Source: Pegoplata infirma (Eukaryota; Arthropoda; Insecta; Diptera; Anthomyiidae). From it: 64,000 nt of DNA. The position numbers and the translations under genes were made by a program. The stretch spans positions 59,358,313-59,422,312 of the forward strand of contig OY992537.1 in assembly GCA_963921195.1 (NCBI GenBank). Direction: 5' to 3'. Below the pieces are notes generated by a model. That model had not been told where the DNA came from, searched no databases, and saw only the letters and a list, made by a program, of their open reading frames with translations. Shown here in pieces: positions 22,786 through 34,359 of the stretch; within the stretch, counting starts at the first letter, position 1, and each line of letters opens with the position of its first letter.

Positions 22786-23030
22786 TATTTTTTTTCTTGT
22801 AATACACTTGATCCCCGGGGATCAAATCACTTTAATGAATACACATGATCCCGGGAACAAGTGTCTAATGCGAGGGATCAAGTATGTTGTAGCATATAGA
22901 CACTTGATCCTTTTTCGCTATTTTAATTTTTTTGCTATAAATAAAAAAAAATAATTTTGTAATTTTTTATATTGCCATTGGAGATACCCCTTACAGAGAG
23001 CTTTTAAAAAAAATTTACTTCAAGAAAATA
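22786..23030. repeat. Replacement segment with palindromic TTGATCC motifs inside the transposase
   Basis: Where the middle of the catalytic domain is expected there is AT-rich DNA. It contains cacttgatccccggggatca (22803), a near-palindrome, and ggatcaagtatg and acacttgatcc at about 22884-22908. These are the same words as in the 20702-21125 cluster. This suggests that part of another element with these motifs replaced or invaded the transposase. Confidence 0.45.
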
Positions 23031-23387
23031 TATGAATTAGTTTAGAAGTTATAAGCGTTTGCCTTTCAGCACAATGTATCCACTTACTTTTGGCCCGATT
23101 TAGCATCTTGTCACTACAGCAAGAAAGCGCTGGAGTGGTATAATGATAATAATGTGGTTTTTGTACCAAGAGAGGCAAATCCACCAAACTGCCCGGAGCT
23201 CAGGCCAGTGGAGAGATATTGGGCTCTTGTTAAAAAAGAATTAAAGGGCACAAAAAAGGTCTCCCAGGACATGCAAGATTTCAAACGTAGATGGACCACC
23301 TGCTCTAAAAAGGTGATAGAAACTACCATAAAAGCCTTAATGGGAGGGTTTCCGGAAAAAGTGGATAACTTTGTTCGTAGTGGTTAG
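23030..23387 (+). pseudogene. Tc1/mariner DD37E-type transposase, C-terminal half
   Basis: After a frameshifted KRLPF..N.STYF region, the frame FWPDLASCHYSKKALEWYND gives the second catalytic aspartate. It continues without interruption to NPPNCPELRPVERYWALVK, which provides the third acidic residue (Glu), and ends FPEKVDNFVRSG and a stop at 23385. I count 37 residues between the Asp in WPDLA and the Glu in RPVE. This spacing defines the DD37E group known from mosquitoes. Only the C-terminal half is intact. Confidence 0.8.
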
Positions 23388-23479
23388 AGTTCCATGCGGT
23401 TTTTTTGTTATGATTTTGTATTAAATTTTATTTAATAAAAATTTGGTTTGAAGTCTTAAAATTCAGTAGTCTGTTTTTT

Positions 23480-24430
23480 ATTTAACTTTATGTGTGTTAA
23501 CATTTTTATGATCTCACTCCTTAGTTGACAAATTTTACATTTCGACAAACACGTATCGTTGAGTGTTTTCGTTCAAACCCCCGCCACTAGCTACCACCCA
23601 GCTACAACATTAAATCAGTAACAATAAACAAATTCCATTGTATTCATTTGCAATTTATATACATTTTATCCTATATATTTTGCATATTTTTTCACATTTA
23701 AGTCCTTTTTATTTTATAATTTTTTTTTGCCGCTTTTGTTTTGTGTGCTCCAACATTTTGTATAAATATGAACTTTAATTTTTAATGGCTAAAAAATTAA
23801 GTTTCAAAATAATAACAATAAAATGTAAATAAACACATATTTATGTGTATTTGTTTAGTTAATGGTTTAATTAAACAAATTTTAATCCTCTTTCATAGGT
23901 ATTACATAAAACAATTACTTTTTACTGATAATCAATAAACAATAAATAGGAAAATTAAATTGCAAAGTGGCTTAAATCGTAAATGGTCCAGTAGATAGCA
24001 ATAGGAATTCGTTAAAGAAAAAGTAAACAATGCTGTGTACGTAATGTATCAAGCTTTAATTTAAGCTTGGTAGCGTTCAGATTCAGTAAATGATAAAAAT
24101 GAAACAAGCATAAACCACGGCATAATATTTGAGGCCCTATGCTCCAACGTGAGAGAAGGATCAAAGAAGAAGAATACAGCATAATTTTTATGAGATTTAG
24201 GGCCCAATAAGTATACCGATCATTTCAGAATCATTTTTGAGTCGATTTAGCGATGTCCGTTCGTCCGTCAGTTTTTAACCGATTTGTCTAAATTACAAAC
24301 GTCCCCTTCAAATATGGGTAAAATGCCCCTGACAACCGTATTTTAATAGATATATTTTCTAAATTTGTTATTCAGAAATCTTCATTCCAAATTTTATAGA
24401 AATCGGACCAGTTCAACTTGTAGTTCCCGT
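23480..24430. other. AT-rich stretch without recognised gene
   Basis: Unassigned AT-rich DNA to about 24180. A fragment of the dispersed repeat family then begins (atcatttttgagtcgattta at about 24222, then gtccgttcgtccgtcag) and runs up to the MITE at 24439. Confidence 0.4.
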
Positions 24431-24438
24431 ACAAACCA

Positions 24439-24719
24439 CCTAGTTGGCAAAATAAAATCACACCTGACATACTGCTGACAATCCCTTTATGAAATCGCTG
24501 ACATCTTCATACAATTTTTCAAAATGTCATCAATGACATGTCAGCAGTTGGTCAGCAGTGTCCACCAGTGTCGGTGGCCACTAACAATTCGTTTAAAAAA
24601 CCGCTAACAAACTGCTGACATGTCATTGATGATATTTTGAAAAATTGTATGAAGCTGTCAGCAATTTTATAAAGGGAGAGTCAGCAGTATGATAGGTGTG
24701 ACTTTTTTCGCCGACTGGG
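24439..24719. mobile_element. 281-bp CCCAGTTGG-type foldback MITE, 2-bp duplication ca
   Basis: Second complete copy of the family at 5016-5295. Its left end is cctagttggcaaaataaaat (one mismatch in the first three bases) and its right end is cttttttcgccgactggg. The interior has the same ctgacatactgctgac and gtcagcagttggtcagcagt blocks. It is flanked by ca at 24437-24438 and 24720-24721, which differ from the flanks of the other copy and so indicate independent insertion. Confidence 0.7.
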
Positions 24720-24802
24720 CACCCTCCCTATTTTTCTATAAATCTCTCAAATTCATGAAATTTGGAAAATTTGTTTATACCCTCCACTTACAAGCAGGGT
24801 TG

Positions 24803-25527
24803 GCCACCGAAACCCAGTTGGAAAATGTGTCACTGAGGAAATTTCCTCAGTGATTCCTTTAGGAAATGTCTTCAGGTTCTGACAAATCATAGGTAATCCT
24901 TGATGACATGTCCTAACATTGTCAGCATGGAATGTTTGCTTTAAGAGTGTGGACAATTCCTCTAAGACGTCTAAAAGGAAATGTCTTCAGAATAGAAATA
25001 TATGAAATTAGAATTTTAAATCTGGGCAACTCTTCAATTTCCAAGAAAAAGATGGCAATATTATCGATTTAATTAAAATAAAATCAAAATCTAACAAGTA
25101 GAATAAAAGTAATAAATAGACAAACAATTTTAAAAATAAAGTTTGGAACAAGTGGTTAGGTGTGGGACTAATAAACTAGAGGTTCCAGGTTCAAATCCAG
25201 TTGGGACTAAAAAAGGCGAAAAGTTTTTTCTAAATATGAGAAAGATAATTTATAAAGGAAAATTGATAAAAGTAAAAACTAAAGGAAATACAAAATTTTT
25301 TTGTATTTTCGCATGACCTATGTCAGACATTTCCCCAAAGAAGTCTTAGGTGACATGTCCTCAGAAGGTCAGCCCTGACCACTGCTGACTTTGAGTGAGG
25401 ACATTTTGAAAATTTGTATGAAACTGTCCTCAACCCAGTAGATAGAGATGTCTTGTGGATGTCAGGTGTGACTCTGACATGTCATCGCTCCGTCACTGAG
25501 GATGGCTCGAGGACGTTGCCAACTGGG
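24803..25527. mobile_element. 725-bp CCCAGTTGG-ended element, 2-bp duplication aa
   Basis: The left end cccagttggaaaatgtgtca and right end ggacgttgccaactggg are inverted copies, and a cactgagga motif lies just inside both ends. The element is flanked by aa (24801-24802 and 25528-25529). The interior differs from the 280-bp family and includes a tRNA-like stretch at 25143-25212. A solitary right end of the same type (gaacgttgccaactggg) is at about 31371-31387. Confidence 0.65.
25143..25212 (+). other. tRNA-like sequence inside the 725-bp element
   Basis: A B-box-like ggttcaaatcc (25187-25197) lies downstream of an A-box-like aacaagtggttagg, with spacing like that of a tRNA gene. Stem pairing is poor (at least two T-stem mismatches, no clean acceptor stem), so it is not a functional tRNA. 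It could be a captured tRNA or SINE head. Confidence 0.35.
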
Positions 25528-25534
25528 AACGAAT

Positions 25535-25780
25535 AACGACGGTATTGGTATTACATATTTTTTTTATCGGTAACGGTAAAGATAACGCTATTTTCGATTA
25601 TTTCGGTAACGATAAACCGTTAACGATAAACCGTTATAAATAAAATTTACCCAAAATGTTAAAGAGTCAAAAATTTGTTAAAAACACGTAAAAAATCAAA
25701 AATTTATTTAAAAAAACATTCCCGGGTGGAGGGATAAGTAGGAGACATCAGCAAACAGAGTCAGGGTTTCTTCTCCCCTC
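25535..25780. other. Low-complexity repeat of aacggtaac / cgataaccgtta type
   Basis: Short alternating blocks of ggtaacggtaaa, gataaccgttaac and their variants between about 25555 and 25640, followed by AT-rich DNA. No gene. Confidence 0.4.
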
Positions 25781-25899
25781 ATTTGCACCCCTAAATATGA
25801 TTTTGGGCCGCTAAAAAAAAGTGCCCCTTTTTTTTCTGCTCTACACAATAAAACCAATTCCACAAAGATCCATGGGTGCCACTAGGGAAACTTCCCTTG

Positions 25900-26445
25900 T
25901 TAGTGATAGAGGGTATATATAAGTTTGTCATTCCGTTTGTAACTCATCGAAATATCGGTCTTGGATCCCAAAATGTACATATATTATTGATCAGTGATTT
26001 TAAGACATTTTAGCGATGTCCGTCTGTCTGTCCGTCAGTGGAAATGGTGATCACAGCCAAAGTATTAAACAGATATGCTAAGACTTAGCACATTTACTTG
26101 TTGTTGCCCAAAGCAGGTTGGTATTGCATTTGAGCGAAATCGGTTCAGCGGTTCAAAAGTTATGAAAGAAAATGTAAGAACTCCTCGAAAATTTTGGTAC
26201 ATTCAACATAACCTAAAAATACAAAACGCTTTAATTCGGCTGCTGATAGACACATGTGGACAGAATTGATCACCGAATGTTATTAAAACAAATACAATTT
26301 TTTTTTTTTCGGCAAAAAATTTTTTTTGCGTTTTTTTTTTTTTACAAAATTTGTTTATTTTTTTATTTTCCAAATAAACTTTTTTTTACATTATAGAAGG
26401 TATCAATCCATTCGGCAACGCCGAATTTAACTTTTTTACATTTCT
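25900..26445 (+). repeat. Helentron/INE-like dispersed repeat
   Basis: Begins with tagtgatagagggtatatat, then gtttgtaactcatcgaaata, gatgtccgtctgtctgtccg and the cggttcagcggttcaaaagt block. It ends in ttcggcaacgccgaattt. The order of blocks is the same in the copies at 42548-43145 and 43800-44285. The short ORFs inside are not genes. Confidence 0.55.
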
Positions 26446-27049
26446 ATGTAAAAAGAAGTTCTAAGTCCTGCACTTGGACCCAGTTGATTCCGCTTTAAAT
26501 ATTAATTTAAATAATGATAAAATTGTATTATTTTAGTGCAAAAATCATAAAAAACGAATTTGTTAACATTTATCGCGAGGGGAAGGTGTCTCCCAAAAAA
26601 GAGTAGTCTGAATTTCATTCGGAAAAGATGTAATATTTCATGTAAATAAAATCCTAACCCATTAAATTTATCCAACCCATATCTAAAATCATCCAAAAGT
26701 GTTATTATAATTCAACAAAACTAGTACAAATTATGCTAAAATCCATATTACAGCATCTTTAAGGACCTTTTTTTTGTTCTTCTTTTGCAATATCCTTTTA
26801 AGTGTTTTCAAAGAAAGCTAATATAATTTGTTAGACACAACAACAAAATACTTGAAATATTAAGTTCATTTTTTTTACACTAAAGTAGATTTAAGCAAAA
26901 TATTTATGCATGTGTACCTGAAAAATTGAAAACATTAGGGGTATTCATATGAGCGTATAAAGGTAACAAAATCTTGTTAAATTAATGCTATTTAAAAGTG
27001 AATTTTAAAAGGTATTTTAGATTTCAAATAATCGTTTAGATCTCATTGC

Positions 27050-27400
27050 CAGTATCATTAAATTAAAAAAAAAAACACGTTTAATAGCAAAAGTTACCAA
27101 AACTAAGAATTTGTAAAATTTAAGTATTAAGTATTTCATTATAATTATGGAACTATTTCAAAGTACCAATAAAGTTTTTCATAAATACTATGAAATAGTT
27201 TCATAATATGATCAAATATTAAAAAAAAAATAATTTAATTTATGAAATGTTTCATAGTATAGTATTCATAATTAATTCATAAAAGTTTATGAAATTTTAT
27301 TGATTATATTTATGAAACCTTTCATAAATATTGACCCTATAAACAATTATGAAACTGTTTCATTGTATTTATGAAAATGTTACATTGTACAAACTTAATT
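27050..27400. repeat. Repeats of TTTATGAAA / TTTCATAAA
   Basis: Many direct and inverted copies of atgaaa(c/t)(t/a)gtttcat words. Similar sequence resumes at 28850-29010 on the far side of the foldback element at 27899-28827 and again near 45890-46010. It may be an AT-rich MITE family with internal palindromes; ends could not be fixed. Confidence 0.4.
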
Positions 27401-27898
27401 TACTGTCGTGTCTGTATTTGTCTGTGCTTACCATTGCAATTAAATCTAAACATTTTCTAAGTTGAATTCCCTTATTTATTTTTTTTTTTAATTTATTTTT
27501 CAATATGTATAATTTCTGGATTACAATGTTTATGCTACATCATAAATTCTCTAAATTTACATACATTTAATGTACTAAACTCAGCAAAAATATAAAACAA
27601 TTTTTAAACAATATTGCAATCTTTAGGAATTAGAAAACTATAGTTATAACAACCACAATAAAATAAATTTTACCATGCAAAGGACATTATACACTTTTTC
27701 CTTTATTTTTGCTCTATTCACCAAAAACACCAAGGGCAGTTTTTTTTGTTGTGTGCAGTGTTGCCATAAGTAGAGGTTGTTGCAGTGCTAGATCAGAAAG
27801 AAATGGGTGCTAGATTGTTTTACCGAAAAGTGAGTGCTAGATTTCGTTTTTCAAATTTTGCATGTTTTAAACGGTGAAACAGATTCATAACTGTTCAT

Positions 27899-28827
27899 CA
27901 GACTGGCATTTTTCTGTATGGCCAAAAAAAAATTTCTCCAATTTTCAAAGTCCGGGCATATTTTTATTCTACTAGGACTTAAACGGATGTTGTACAAATT
28001 TGAGGTCAATCGGATTAAATTAACCCGTGGCGCCCGGCGGTCAAAGTTTTGGATTTTTGAAAAATAAAAAATTAAAATTTTTTTCGACACATCATATTTG
28101 TTAATTTTGATGCGGTGATCACGAATATAAAAAAAAAATTCAAATCGGTCGAACGGTTTTCGAGATATCGCCATTTGAAATTTGCAAAAAATTACGGTTT
28201 TTTCCTACGTTCAAGAAATTTTTTAAAAAACATCACAATTTTTTTTCCTCGGCCATTTAATAGAGCTTAAGAAAATCTTTCATTTAAATCTAATTTGAGC
28301 CAAATCCGATCATTTTATCCCGTGGCGCCTTTCGGTGAAAGTTTTGGATTTTTGAAAAATTTCCACTAAAAATCCAAAACTTTGATCGAAGGGCGCCACG
28401 GGATAAAATGATCGGATTTAGCTCAAATTAGATTTAAATGAAAGATTGTCTTAAGCTCTATGAAATGGCCGAGGGAAAAAATAATTGTGATGTTTTTTAA
28501 AAAATTTCTTGAACGTAGGAAAAAACCGCCATTTTTTGCAAATTTCAAATGGCGATATCTCGAAAGCCATTCGACCGATTTTATTTTTTTTTTGATATTT
28601 GTGCTCACCGCATCAAAATTAACAAATATGATGTGTCGAAAGAAATTTAAATTTAAATTTTTTTTTTTTTTTTTAATTTTTCAAAAATCCAAAACTTTGA
28701 CCGCCGGGCGCCACGGGTTAATTTAATCCGATTGACCTCAAATTTGTACCACATAAGTTTTAGACTTTTGACAATAAAAATTTGCCCGGACACTTGGGAA
28801 AATCGAAAGTTAAGAAAAAAATGCAAG
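27899..28827. mobile_element. 929-bp foldback element with 7-bp target duplication
   Basis: Two arms of about 450 bp mirror each other around 28370. Landmarks are gtggcgcccggcggtcaaag at 28026 and its reverse complement near 28700, and ggataaaatgatcgg words near the centre. The heptamer tgttcat flanks both ends (27892-27898 and 28828-28834). The mirror-image short ORFs in both arms are not genes. Rearranged relatives lie at 8187-9385. Confidence 0.7.
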
Positions 28828-29019
28828 TGTTCATATAAAGAATATTAATAAAATGTTTTATAATATTTATGAAAAGAATCTCTTCATAAATAAATATGAA
28901 ATGTTTCGTTAATATTATGAAATGCTTCATAGTATTTCATATATTTAATTACATTATTTTTTCTCATACTTATGAAACTTTCATAGTATTTATGAAATGT
29001 TTCATTAAAAGCAGATTAT

Positions 29020-29840
29020 CATTATGCTCTACTCCAGTGATTTCCGGAAAATAGGTTTAACGTTCAAATGTTGGTTCTTAATAACTAGAGAAAGCGCTAG
29101 ATCTAGCTCCCAAAGTGTTAATATGACAATCCTGTTTGTGTATACTCAATTTTCATTCACTCACTTACATACTTGCCACAAACAATTCATGTCATCTTGT
29201 TTTTTTTTTTTGAAAAAGGTTAAATTTACCTTTCTTTTTTTTGAATTTGCATATTCTATAGTAAAATGCATTTCCTGTTCGGCAAAAAAGACATTTGTTG
29301 CTCAATATTGTACTACTCAGCATTCAAAATGAATTTTCCATATTTATTTTCATTTTCATTTTTTTTTTTTTGCAAGTAGAGTCTCCTCCTCTTATGTGGT
29401 TTATCAAAGTTAAGAGCTTTGATATTTTATAACAATAACATTAAAAGTGGTACTTTTTTTTCTTCTCAAGTACTACACTTGTTAGGTTATGTACTTTTCT
29501 ATTTCTACAACATTAAACTGGAGTAGGATAAAAAGTGTACACTGAAAATAAAAACAATTAAGAAAATTGTGTTTCAGTGCAGTGTTTGCCGGAAAATGGA
29601 TCCCCACGCTTATTTTAAATATTTTGGTTAATTTTTTTTTGGAGTGTATGGAGCAAGTCTTGCATAAAAATAAGTTTAAAACAAACAACTACATACATAG
29701 TTTCTGGAAAATTGTTACTTTGACAATATCATTGTAATGATTATTAAAGAAATGTGACCTCGAGCTACAGTAATCATTCTCAAAATTATGAAGTTTCTTT
29801 AAATTTGGTTCATTTCACCATTTTTTAGTTTATTCTAATT
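29020..29840. other. AT-rich stretch without recognised gene
   Basis: No exon, transposase or complete repeat was recognised here. Open frames are short and composed of AT-rich codons. Confidence 0.35.
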
Positions 29841-29846
29841 TGTATA

Positions 29847-30292
29847 CCCTCCACTCTAGTGTTTGTTTGTCATTCCGTTTGTAGCACTTCGAAATATTGG
29901 TCTAGGACCCCATAAAGTATATGGGGCATTCGATGTCCGTCTGTCTGTTGAAAACACGCTAACTTTTGAAAGACTTAACGGAGGCTCCTGAAATTTGGCA
30001 TATATGTTGGTCATTTACCTGATCAGGTTGGTATTGCAATCCAGCAAAATCCGTCCAGTGGTTTAAAAGTTATAAACAAAAGAGTGAATTTCGGCAAGTG
30101 TTTTTCGCGAATTTGCAAGATATAAAACACGATAACAGACAGACGGACGGACATCGCTAGATCGTCTTAAAATCGATCGAGGATCATGAATATATATACT
30201 TTATGGGGTCCTAGACCAATATTTCGAGGTGTTACAAACGGAATGACAAACTTATATATACACCCTCTATCACTAGAGTGGAGGGTATAAAA
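29847..30292. repeat. Head-to-head pair of INE-like repeat starts
   Basis: taccctccactctagtg at about 29851, followed by cattccgtttgtagcacttc and gatgtccgtctgtctg. At the far end is the reverse arrangement (cagacggacggacatcgcta, gttacaaacggaatgacaaa, cactagagtggagggtat). The unit is a ~445-bp inverted repeat made of two repeat starts facing each other, with a short middle. Confidence 0.6.
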
Positions 30293-30299
30293 AAAACAA

Positions 30300-32020
30300 G
30301 CTTTAAAAACATTGGTAAGAAATAAAATTACTTTACAGAGTATTTTTGTCACTCGAAAATATTTTTGCACTAAAAAAAATTTACACTTGAAAAAAATTTT
30401 ACACTCAAAAAAAAATTAGTAGTTTTTCCTTTTTTTTACAAAAATGACAAAAAAAGTTTTTTAACTCAAAATAAAATATTTTTAATCAAAATTGTCAAAA
30501 TCTACGCAATTCTTAAGCCTTAGAAGACAGGAACAAGGGCGTCATTCTTGTCAGACTTAATCTAAATAACAAAATAGTTAGCTTAACTCGGTTTCAGCAA
30601 AAAATTTTTTCAAAAAATGTAAATCTGTCTTAAACTCTTTAATGAAATATTTCTAGCTATTTTTTTTTAAATTTCCTTTAAAAAAATAATTCATTTACCC
30701 TTTTGTTAAGTCCTTGAATTTGTATTTTTTTCACTTACAACTTTTATTACATGCATAGCAAAAAATAGATTTATGTATTCATAAATAATTTATTTCAAAT
30801 TTACTTACATACTGTGACATTACCAATATAGAAATAGAAATCGTTTCATTCATTTTCATTTCTGCATTTTAAATGAAGATGTTAATCTTGTCAGTTTGAT
30901 TTGTATGAATAGCATGGATTTGAATGTGTGAATTGGACATTGGTCATATAAATTTTGTTAGTTACTCATCATTTATATTTACTCCTAAATGCGTATTAGG
31001 GTGGAGAAAATTTAGATATTTCGTTTTAAGAATTTCTATTTGGCACAGATTTTTGGAAAATATTTTAAAATACTGTAATTCAAATATTATGGAGATTGGT
31101 GGTCATCTAACATTTTGCTGTGAACCTAACAATTGATGTGAATCTGTATAATCCTTAATTTTCCAACAGCTGATTTTTCTGCTGTCTCGACAGATTTCTC
31201 TGCTAATTTCACCTAGATAATCAAGACAGATAGCAAACCGCGACTGCTAAAATCAGCAGATTTCTCATAAGGCTCAAAATGGGTGTATTTTCAGCAGATT
31301 TTTCTGCTGATTGGACAGAGAATTTATTTTAAAAGTAGGGTGGCGGGCCCTCACCTAAGATGGCTCATGAACGTTGCCAACTGGGTGACTAAAACACTTA
31401 CAGAATACTTGGCCCCATGTTGGGCGCCAAAATCGTCCATGATTACGTTAGTAAATGAAAAAGGAAAATATATTATATTACGGATCGAGGTTATTCCAGC
31501 TTCGGGACAACACTCTTACTTGTTTAAAATTGTAATCCAGAATTTTCATGGGTTGTAAAAGATGACCTTCGTCTGTTTTCTAAGAAATTTAAGCCACAGT
31601 CTTTAAGAGTTCTCTTTCAACAATCTGTGGAATAGGCAGTAATAAAATTCGAATAAAAGTTAAAATCGCTCCACCCAAATACATTTGACAAAAAAAAGAT
31701 TTCCAAGTAAATAAACTATAAAAAGTCTGTCCCAACTGTCTAGCTGAAACCAAGCTAAGTTGAATGGATTTGGTGTGATTGCACGCCTGCCTGATGGCTG
31801 TGGAACAATCTTGGCAATGTTTCATATATTTTACAATTTTTTTTTTAACCCTTTAAGGGCCAAATGATGACTTTATATTTCAAGTATTTACTTTAATGTC
31901 AAAATTGTAAAAGAGCCGTTTAAAAAAAATTGTATATTTGGTAAGATTTTTCTCTTCGGACTAAGTTTAATGTTTGATCCACTATAGAGCTATAGAACTC
32001 TTTATCTACCATTGCCTGGC
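30300..32020. other. Mostly unassigned DNA with a CAGCAGATTTTTCTGCTGAT cluster
   Basis: At 31168-31320 the word cagcagatttttctgctgat and close variants occur several times in both orientations. A solitary right end of the CCCAGTTGG-type element lies at about 31371-31387. The remainder (30300-31140 and 31400-32020) shows no recognisable gene. Confidence 0.4.
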
Positions 32021-32026
32021 AATTTC

Positions 32027-32175
32027 TAGTCAGGGACTTGCTTCACTGGAATTTTGTGAGCTGCACGATACCTTATCTTTCTTTCATAATGAGCTCAAAT
32101 TGTTTTAATTGCAGGGTAGGGGAACTCTATTACCGCCTCGTGGTATCCCAAACGGACCTCAGAGCCTATGTGTGC
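32027..32175 (+). pseudogene. LINE 3'-end fragment
   Basis: The segment from gggacttgcttcactgg to ggacctcagagcctatgtgt matches the 3' end of the RNase H-containing LINE at about 14582-14750 with scattered differences. This is a severely 5'-truncated copy or a leftover 3' tail. Confidence 0.6.
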
Positions 32176-33189
32176 AGACGTTTGTCATTCTGTTCGTAAC
32201 ACTTGGAAATATCGGTCTACGACCCCATTAATTATATTCATGATCGTAGATTGATTTTAAGGCATGTCTGTCCGTCTGTCTGTCTGTCGAATAAGACAAT
32301 TCTGAGACTGCTCCATCAAAAAATGGACTGTTTAGATTTTAAAATCAGAATTTTGAGAATCTGACCTAATATTCGGAATCTGTCGGAAATAAATTTTAAG
32401 CCACTCTTCGGTATTCTTTTAAATTTTGGGTCGAATCGATTAGAAATTTAAAAATTTAAGTTGATTTAAAAACTCAAAACTCTATCCAGTTAAACTGCCT
32501 TAAAGGGTTAATTGTAATTTTTGTACGAGAGTATAAATAATACAAACACATATAAAATATTATATTTTATATCTGTGTTCTGTTCATGTCATGTCTATTC
32601 ATGTCCATCTATTTGTCACCCACTTGGTGTTTCTGTGTATTTAATATAAATGTTGGAAAAATATTATCTTTATTAAGTATTCCATAGTTTTACATTGGCT
32701 TACACGCTATTCTAATTTACATACATTCACATTCTGCAAATGTGGACAGACGTTAGAGAATAGTTTGTGGAATGACTTGAATTTTATTAAAAAATCCTAC
32801 TTATTTTTTATGTTTCTCTTCTTCAAACTTAATTTTTGTGTGATAGAAATGTTTGATAATAAATATAAAATATTTTTAAAGTGACAGACAGACATAATCA
32901 GATGGATTGGATGGACAGTTATGAGATGCTGTTCTTTATTTACTGTTACACTTTTTTATAAACAAATTAGTAAATTATTTAAATAAGTACTAACGCATCG
33001 AAATAATCGATTCTTAGACCTTCTAAGAATAACCGTGCGTCTGTGAAAATCACGATGCCGTCAAAAGAGCTAGAAAACACACTAACTTTTAAAAGACTTT
33101 ACTGAAACTTCTGAAGTTTGGCATATATGTTTGTAATTTACCTGGTCAAGTTGGTATTGTATTCAAGAAAAATCGGTCTAGTGGCTCAA

Positions 33190-34040
33190 AAGCAATGTCC
33201 GTCTGTTTGTCTGTGGAAATGGTGATCACTGTCAAAATATTTCACGGAGATGACTGAAACATATTTATTGGAAGTTCTCCCGAGCAGTTTGGTATTAAAT
33301 TTGAGCGAAATCGGTTTAGCGGTTCAAAAGTTATGAACGAAAATGTAAGGACACCTCAAAAATATTGGTACATTCAACATAACCTAAAAAACAAAATGCT
33401 TTAATTCGGCTGCTGGTTGAGATATATAATTGAACACCGAATGGTATTTAAACAAGTACGAACCTATTTTTTGACAAAAAAAAAAAGGGAAAAAATCGCG
33501 GATTTTTTTTCACCAAATTCTTTATTTCGCGGAAATTTTCTTTTCAATTTTTTTTTTTTTTTTTTCAAAAGTAATTTCCTTTTAAATAAAGTTTTTTACA
33601 ACAATCTTTTTGAAATTGGGGAGGGTATCACTAATTCGGCAAGGCCGAATTTATTTTTTTTACTTGTTTTTTGTATTTTTGTTAAAACAAATAAAACATT
33701 TATGTCAGAAGAACTTGTACCCAGGGGATTAAAAATATTTTTTTCTTTGGCACGCCCCTTTTTGTGGGAGTGGATATAAAAAACCTTTTTAAAAATGATT
33801 AAATTGTATTATGTACTTATGTAAGTGCAAAATCATATTAAATCAACTTTCAAACTTTTTTCGCGGGGAATGAGGTCCCATTCTGATGCCTGCCCCCCAC
33901 CCCCATAAAAACGCCCTCTTTTTTACAATTTAACAAATGTTCTTGTTCGAATTTCAATTAGTCTCTATCAAATTTTAATAAATCTATTTTCGAATTTTAA
34001 TTGATCCTTTTTACACCCTCCAGACCATGCGATGTTCAGT
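33190..34040 (+). repeat. Helentron/INE-like dispersed repeat
   Basis: Starts in gatgtccgtctgtttgtctgt-like sequence, contains tggaaatggtgatcactgtc and the ggttcaaaagttatgaacga block, and ends in attcggcaaggccgaattta near 33647. It is followed to about 33910 by the cacgcccctttttgtgggag block, which also follows or precedes other copies (41990, 48940, inverted near 18740). An isolated start (attctgttcgtaacacttgg) is at about 32190. Confidence 0.5.
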
Positions 34041-34359
34041 CCGTTCGTTTGTGGAAATCAGGATTCAGTCCAAACCAAAAGAGATAGACTGCTAAAGTTT
34101 AGCACGAATATGGCATATGGTCATTAGTAGCTTAAGTTCGTAAATTGGCAAAATAGGATCAGCATTCCTGAATTTTGGGCCAGCATTCCTGTATTTTCGC
34201 CATTAATAGACCGCTTAACCTGGCAAAAATGTATTACATAAGGGTGTTAAAAGATAGCTGAACACGATTCGAGAAAAAAAAATGTTCACACTTAAAATGG
34301 CGGACATGATTTTTTAATTCTTAGATTGTTGTGTTTAAACTAATCATTGTCGATGTATT

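Noticed and set aside
33417..33779. 120-codon ORF rich in Phe and Lys
   Set aside because: Lies across the T-rich part of a dispersed repeat and is low complexity.
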